9,315 bases of DNA from positions 3,152 to 12,466 of the forward strand of contig DHUT01000048.1 in the NCBI GenBank assembly GCA_002409285.1, read 5' to 3'. The notes under the pieces are model-generated. The model was not told where the DNA came from, searched no databases, and saw only the letters and a program-made list of their open reading frames with translations. This DNA is from Firmicutes bacterium UBA5227 (GTDB lineage Bacteria; Bacillota; Clostridia; Tissierellales; Sedimentibacteraceae). The position numbers and the translations under genes are program-made. Positions 5,407 to 9,315 of this stretch are shown here, in pieces. How positions within the stretch are numbered: position 1 is the first letter of the stretch; every line of letters begins with the position of its first letter.

Positions 5407-6186
5407 ATGAGAAAAAAATTAGTAGCCGGAAACTGGAAAATGAATAACGATGTGGCAGAAAGCCTGATACTGGCAGAAAGGTTAAAAGTGCTGTCCGAAG
5501 ATTTCGATGAAAGGATAGATGTGCTGATTTGTCCACCCTTTACATCCTTATATTCTGTCAATGATGCGTTGAGGACCTCAGGAATAAAGGTAGGAGCACA
5601 AAACATGTATTTCCGGGAGGAAGGGGCATACACCGGTGAAATATCTCCTGTGATGCTGAAGAGCATGGGAATCAAATATGTAATTATCGGACATTCTGAA
5701 AGAAGACAATATTTTAATGAAACAGATGAGGATGTTAATAAAAAACTTAAGTCAGCCTTGAAGCATAATATAATTCCCATACTTTGTATTGGCGAAACTT
5801 TAAAAGAGCGGGAAGGAAAAAGAGAGAAAGAGATTATAAAGAACCAGATTGTCAGAGCTTTAGAAAATATTGAATCTTCTGATGCTCAAAAGCTAATAAT
5901 TGCATATGAGCCTGTCTGGGCAATCGGAACAGGGATAAATGCAACCAGCAGGCAGGCAAATGAAATGGCCATGAATATAAGGTCGTGCATTTCTGAAATA
6001 TATAACAGCAGATTGTCTGATGAATTAAAAATTCTATATGGAGGCAGTGTAAAAGCTGATAATGCCAAAGAGATATTAACTCAATCAGACATAGATGGCG
6101 CATTAGTTGGAGGTGCAAGCCTAAATGCCGAGGAATTCTTTAAAATAATTAATTATGCTAAACGAGGAAGGTCACTTTATGAATAA
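5407..6186 (+). CDS. tpiA: Triosephosphate isomerase
   Basis: Interconverts dihydroxyacetone phosphate and glyceraldehyde-3-phosphate; cytosolic (beta/alpha)8-barrel dimer. The 259 residues show AGNWKMN (7-13, with Asn9 and Lys11), IIGHSERRQYFNE with electrophile His96, AYEPVWAIGTG (166-176) with general base Glu168, and the phosphate-binding LYGGSVK and DGALVGGASL near the C-terminus. The ATG at 5407 follows TAGGAGG (5395-5401), which contains the pgk stop codon, so translation is probably coupled. Two small oddities are seen. The C-terminal hinge of loop 6 reads Ile-Asn-Ala where Lys-Thr-Ala is typical. The C-terminus has an extra basic tail (AKRGRSLYE) encoded by the bases that also hold the gpmI ribosome binding site and start. 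Its last 8 bases overlap gpmI. Confidence 0.97.
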   Translation: MRKKLVAGNWKMNNDVAESLILAERLKVLSEDFDERIDVLICPPFTSLYSVNDALRTSGIKVGAQNMYFREEGAYTGEISPVMLKSMGIKYVIIGHSERRQYFNETDEDVNKKLKSALKHNIIPILCIGETLKEREGKREKEIIKNQIVRALENIESSDAQKLIIAYEPVWAIGTGINATSRQANEMAMNIRSCISEIYNSRLSDELKILYGGSVKADNAKEILTQSDIDGALVGGASLNAEEFFKIINYAKRGRSLYE

Positions 6187-7717
6187 TGTAACAGCATTGA
6201 TTATTCTTGACGGTTGGGGTGTTGGAAAAGATTATGAGGGAAATGCTATTAAGAGGGCAAAAACACCTAATTTTGATGTACTTATGAGAAAATACCCCAA
6301 TACTGTTTTATCTGCAAGCGGCTACGATGTCGGTTTGCCAAAAGGACAGATGGGAAACTCGGAGGTAGGGCATTTAAACATTGGTGCAGGAAGAATAGTT
6401 TACCAGGACTTAACAAGAATAACAAAAGCAATCGAAGAGGGAGAAATTGAAAGCAACCAGGCAATAATTTCTGCATTTGAGCATGTGAAACAAAACCATT
6501 CCGCACTGCATTTTATTGGCTTACTTTCAGATGGAGGAGTTCACAGCCACAATTCTCACCTGTACAGCTTAATGGAGCTTGCTAAGAAAAATGAAATAAA
6601 GGATGTTGAAATACATTGCATAACTGACGGACGAGATGTAAGCCCAACAAGCAGCCCTAATTATATAAAGGAACTAAATAGAAAGATTATGACTACAGGT
6701 TTGGGACACATTGCCTCAATAATGGGAAGATATTATGCCATGGACAGAAACAAGCAATGGGACAGGACTGAACTTGCATATAATGCCTTGGTTAACGGTG
6801 AAGGTGAAAAATTTAACGACCCACTTGAAGCCGTAAAAACATCCTACTTAAGCGGTGTAACAGACGAATTCATAAGACCTGTATTAATTAAAAAAGAGGA
6901 TGGAGAGCTTGGCACAATAAAGGACAATGATGCGGTGATTTTTTACAACTTCAGGCCTGACAGGGCAAGACAGCTCACAAGAGCCTTTGTTGATAAGGAT
7001 TTTGATTATTTTCAGCGTAAAAAAGTAAATGTTAAATTTGTGTGCATGACAATGTATGACAAAACCATAAAAAATGTGGAAATTGCATTTAAACCTAATT
7101 ATGTTAAAAATACTCTGGGAGAATTTTTGAGCAATAAGGGGTATAAGCAGCTGAGAGTCGCTGAAACCGAAAAGTATGCTCATGTTACATATTTTTTTAA
7201 CGGAGAGATCGAAGAACCTTTCAAGCATGAGGTAAGAATTCTGATTCCTTCTCCTGATGTCCCAACATATGACTTAAAGCCTGAAATGAGCGCCTTTGAA
7301 TTAAAAAAAACCATAATTGATGAGTTGGAAAAGAATATGTACCAGGTTATGATTATAAATTTTGCCAACCCTGATATGGTAGGTCATACAGGCGATATTG
7401 AAGCTGCTGTAAAAGCAGTTGAGGCAGTGGATAAATGCCTTGGAGAAATAGTGAATTTTATAATAAGAATCGGCGGAACAGCAATAATTACTGCCGACCA
7501 TGGCAACTGTGAAGAAATGCTGGATCCTTACAATTTTGAAAAATTAACTTCTCATTCAACAAATAAGGTTCCCTTTATTGTAGTTAAAAGTCCTAAAAAC
7601 TTCAAATTGAGGGAGGGGATACTGGCGGATATTGCACCAACTATGCTTGAGCTTATGGATCTTGAAAAGCCCATGGAGATGACGGGACAAAGTTTAATAG
7701 TACACGAAACTAAATAA
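6179..7717 (+). CDS. gpmI: 2,3-bisphosphoglycerate-independent phosphoglycerate mutase
   Basis: Converts 3-phosphoglycerate to 2-phosphoglycerate through a phosphoserine intermediate; a Mn-dependent alkaline phosphatase superfamily enzyme in the cytosol. The 512 residues match the family. Metal and catalytic residues are all visible: Asp11 in LIILDGWG, nucleophile Ser61 in QMGNSEVGH, His122 in DGGVHSH, TDGRD (149-153), Arg184 and Arg190 in GRYYAMDR, FRPDRAR (258-264), Lys332 in ETEKYAHV, Asp399 and His403 in NPDMVGH, Asp440-His441 in TADHGN, and His459 in TSHSTN. The ATG at 6179 is preceded by GAGGAAGG (6164-6171) and gives MNNVTALIILDG, the family N-terminus. An in-frame ATG at 6155 lies before the ribosome binding site and is rejected. 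The start overlaps the tpiA end by 8 bases; the stop shares its last A with an ATG in the eno leader. Confidence 0.97.
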   Translation: MNNVTALIILDGWGVGKDYEGNAIKRAKTPNFDVLMRKYPNTVLSASGYDVGLPKGQMGNSEVGHLNIGAGRIVYQDLTRITKAIEEGEIESNQAIISAFEHVKQNHSALHFIGLLSDGGVHSHNSHLYSLMELAKKNEIKDVEIHCITDGRDVSPTSSPNYIKELNRKIMTTGLGHIASIMGRYYAMDRNKQWDRTELAYNALVNGEGEKFNDPLEAVKTSYLSGVTDEFIRPVLIKKEDGELGTIKDNDAVIFYNFRPDRARQLTRAFVDKDFDYFQRKKVNVKFVCMTMYDKTIKNVEIAFKPNYVKNTLGEFLSNKGYKQLRVAETEKYAHVTYFFNGEIEEPFKHEVRILIPSPDVPTYDLKPEMSAFELKKTIIDELEKNMYQVMIINFANPDMVGHTGDIEAAVKAVEAVDKCLGEIVNFIIRIGGTAIITADHGNCEEMLDPYNFEKLTSHSTNKVPFIVVKSPKNFKLREGILADIAPTMLELMDLEKPMEMTGQSLIVHETK

Positions 7718-7728
7718 TGGAGGAAAAA

Positions 7729-9015
7729 ATGACTGTTATATCTGATGTATATGCAAGAGAAATATTGGATTCAAGAGGAAATCCTACAGTGGAGGTTGAG
7801 GTCTGGACAGAAAGCGGCGGATACGGAAGAGCAGGAGTACCTTCCGGGGCTTCAACCGGAGCCTTTGAGGCAATTGAGCTTAGAGACAATGATAAAAAAA
7901 GATATTCGGGCAAGGGAGTACAAAAAGCAGTCGATAATGTAAATAATATTATTGCACCTGAATTGACAGGAATGGATGCATCTGAACAGGTATTGATTGA
8001 TAAGCTGTTAATTGAAATGGATGGTACCGACAATAAAGGAAAGTTGGGAGCAAACGCGATATTGGGAGTTTCTGTCGCCTGTGCCAAAGCTGCTGCAGAT
8101 ACGTTGGGATTGCCGTTGTATCAATACCTTGGAGGAGTTAATGCTAAAACTCTTCCGGTTCCGATGATGAACATTTTAAACGGCGGACAGCATGCAGATA
8201 ATAATGTGGATATACAGGAATTTATGATAATGCCTGTGGGTGCATGCTGCTTTAAGGAAGCACTGCGAATGGGTGCGGAAGTATTTCACAGCCTAAAAGA
8301 TGTTCTTAAGTCAAGGGGCTTAAGCACATCTGTAGGAGACGAAGGTGGGTTTGCTCCAAACTTATCTTCAAATGAAGAGGCTTTGGCAACAATTGTTGAG
8401 GCTGTAGAAAAAGCCGGATATGTACCGGGAAAGGACATAGTGCTTGCTATAGACGTGGCAGCAACAGACTTGTTTAATCCTGAGACTAAAATATATACTT
8501 TAGAGGGTGAAGGCAGAAAGCTAACTCAGAAGGAAATGGCTGATTTCTATGCAGACTTAGTTGACAGATACCCTATTGTTTCCATAGAGGACGGTATGAA
8601 TGAGGAAGACTGGGAAGGCTGGAAACTGTTAACCGAAAAATTAGGAGATAAAATACAGCTGATAGGTGACGATTTATTTGTTACCAATACCGAAAGGCTT
8701 AAAAAAGGTATTGAATTAAAGGTAGCAAATTCAATATTAATAAAATTGAATCAGATCGGAACCATAACGGAAACATTAGATGCAATAGAAATGGCAAAAA
8801 GAGCAGGATATACAGCAGTTGTATCTCATCGCTCCGGTGAAACAGATGATACGACAATTTCTGATTTGGTAATTGCGGTTAATGCGGGACAAATCAAGAC
8901 GGGAGCACCGTCAAGAATAGACCGTGTTGCAAAATACAATCAGCTTCTGAGGCTTGAAGACATATTGGGAGATGCAGCACAGTATGGATGGGCTTACAAT
9001 AAAACTTTTTGTTGA
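7729..9015 (+). CDS. eno: Enolase (phosphopyruvate hydratase)
   Basis: Dehydrates 2-phosphoglycerate to phosphoenolpyruvate; Mg-dependent cytosolic enzyme, and a degradosome partner in some bacteria. The 428 residues show REILDSRGNPTVEVEV (10-25), the mobile SGASTG loop (39-44), His155 in GGQHADNN, IQEFMIMPVG, proton donor Glu205 in GDEGGFAP, metal ligands Asp242, Glu287 (SIEDG) and Asp314 (GDD), catalytic Lys339 in LIKLNQ, SHRSGETDD (366-374), Lys390, and the C-terminal RVAKYNQLLRLE. The ATG at 7729 follows GGAGG (7719-7723) by 5 bases and gives MTVISDVYARE, as in relatives. An in-frame ATG at 7717, sharing an A with the gpmI stop (TAATG), would add MEEK and overlaps the ribosome binding site. 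It is less likely but possible through coupled reinitiation. This is the last glycolytic gene; no terminator is evident after it. Confidence 0.97.
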   Translation: MTVISDVYAREILDSRGNPTVEVEVWTESGGYGRAGVPSGASTGAFEAIELRDNDKKRYSGKGVQKAVDNVNNIIAPELTGMDASEQVLIDKLLIEMDGTDNKGKLGANAILGVSVACAKAAADTLGLPLYQYLGGVNAKTLPVPMMNILNGGQHADNNVDIQEFMIMPVGACCFKEALRMGAEVFHSLKDVLKSRGLSTSVGDEGGFAPNLSSNEEALATIVEAVEKAGYVPGKDIVLAIDVAATDLFNPETKIYTLEGEGRKLTQKEMADFYADLVDRYPIVSIEDGMNEEDWEGWKLLTEKLGDKIQLIGDDLFVTNTERLKKGIELKVANSILIKLNQIGTITETLDAIEMAKRAGYTAVVSHRSGETDDTTISDLVIAVNAGQIKTGAPSRIDRVAKYNQLLRLEDILGDAAQYGWAYNKTFC

Positions 9016-9040
9016 TTACTTTGACATTTAATGTTATAAT
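9012..9040 (+). promoter_or_regulatory. Candidate sigma-A promoter for secG
   Basis: TTGATT (-35, 9012-9017, overlapping the eno stop codon) and a perfect extended -10, TGTTATAAT (9032-9040), are 17 bases apart. Transcription would start near 9047. A consensus TTGACA at 9021-9026 is nearby but only 8 bases from that -10, so it cannot be its partner. The promoter would let secG be expressed independently of CggR control. Confidence 0.6.
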
Positions 9041-9047
9041 TTAAATG

Positions 9048-9057
9048 TTGTATACAA
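9048..9057. promoter_or_regulatory. Perfect 10-bp palindrome at the secG transcription start
   Basis: TTGTATACAA is a perfect palindrome just downstream of the predicted start of the secG promoter, a natural operator position. Its GTATAC core resembles sites bound by some GntR-family regulators. A 10-bp A/T-rich palindrome can also arise by chance, and no regulator gene is in the window. Confidence 0.3.
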
Positions 9058-9078
9058 GATGGGACAGGAGGTGTAACA

Positions 9079-9309
9079 GTGGAAACAGTAGTAAGAATAT
9101 TATTAATAATTGCAAGCTTATTTCTTATTGCAAGTATTTTGCTTCAGTCAGGTAAACAGGCAGGTATGTCAGGAGAAATAGCAGGCGGAGCAGAATCTAT
9201 ATGGGGGAAGAATAAAGGCAGAAGCTATGAGGGAAAGCTGGAGAAAGCAACCGCCATATCTGCAATTGTCTTCTTGGTAGCATCGCTGATTTTAACGGCT
9301 ATTCAGTAG
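9079..9309 (+). CDS. secG: Preprotein translocase subunit SecG
   Basis: Small membrane subunit of the SecYEG channel that assists SecA-driven protein export. The 76-residue product has the family layout: a first membrane helix (about 4-22), the conserved LLQSGKQAG turn (21-29) with a Gly/Ser-rich cytoplasmic loop (GMSGEIAGGAES, 29-40), a charged stretch, and a second membrane helix (about 57-75). The start is GTG at 9079, preceded by a near-perfect Shine-Dalgarno AGGAGGTG (9066-9073) at 5 bases. It lies 63 bases after eno behind its own likely promoter. In Firmicutes secG often follows eno and precedes rnr and smpB; only 6 bases of the window remain after the stop, so this cannot be checked here. 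Confidence 0.93.
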   Translation: METVVRILLIIASLFLIASILLQSGKQAGMSGEIAGGAESIWGKNKGRSYEGKLEKATAISAIVFLVASLILTAIQ

Positions 9310-9315
9310 TAATCT

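Noticed and set aside
5217..5780. Minus-strand open frame of 187 codons across the pgk-tpiA junction
   Set aside because: It overlaps two certain genes in antisense and shows no family motif; treated as a shadow.
7303..7310. Run of eight A in gpmI as a possible frameshift or slippage site
   Set aside because: The frame reads through intact to a full-length enzyme, and no alternative product or stimulatory structure is evident.
9021..9040. TTGACA (9021) with TATAAT (9035) as the secG promoter
   Set aside because: The 8-base spacer is far too short for a sigma-A promoter; TTGATT at 9012 gives the right 17-base spacing.
9061..9065. GGGAC before secG as a second CggR site
   Set aside because: There is no partner core 20 bp away and it overlaps the approach to the secG ribosome binding site; the word also occurs by chance inside genes.
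1..9315. CRISPR array, tRNA, rRNA, transposase gene or defence system
   Set aside because: None was seen on reading both strands; the window is fully explained by housekeeping genes and their spacers.

Overview
The window is low-GC DNA with every gene on the + strand. It carries a classic Firmicutes/Clostridia central-glycolysis locus: rpoN (sigma-54), cggR, gap, pgk, tpiA, gpmI, eno, then secG. The gene order, the cofactor-independent phosphoglycerate mutase (gpmI), the CggR-type repressor, strong GGAGG ribosome binding sites and A/T-rich spacers point to an anaerobic clostridial bacterium. The genus cannot be fixed from the sequence.

Layout. 1-202: A/T-rich 5' flank with a likely rpoN promoter. 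203-1618: rpoN. 1619-1993: a 375-base gene-free stretch holding a small hairpin, a 7-bp tandem repeat, a weak terminator-like hairpin, two candidate promoters and a well-formed CggR operator. 1994-3019: cggR. 3092-4096: gap. 4097-4191: a long palindromic element that can fold as RNA. 4204-7717: pgk, tpiA and gpmI, tightly packed. 7729-9015: eno. 9012-9040: an extended -10 promoter. 9079-9309: secG.

How it works together. CggR should bind the operator just downstream of its own promoter and hold back the whole cggR-gap-pgk-tpiA-gpmI-eno transcript until a glycolytic sugar phosphate (fructose-1,6-bisphosphate in Bacillus) relieves it. The five enzymes convert triose phosphates to phosphoenolpyruvate. 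Hairpins before and after gap could set its mRNA level apart from its neighbours. secG (Sec translocase) looks separately promoted, and rpoN is a separate unit upstream.

Start sites differ from the longest open frames for cggR (1994), pgk (4204), gpmI (6179) and eno (7729), chosen from ribosome binding sites and family N-termini.

I see no new multi-gene system. The points most worth a second look are the GAPDH coenzyme-pocket residues, which are changed at three positions that normally enforce NAD specificity, and the structured gap-pgk spacer, which is either a regulatory RNA or a small palindromic mobile repeat.
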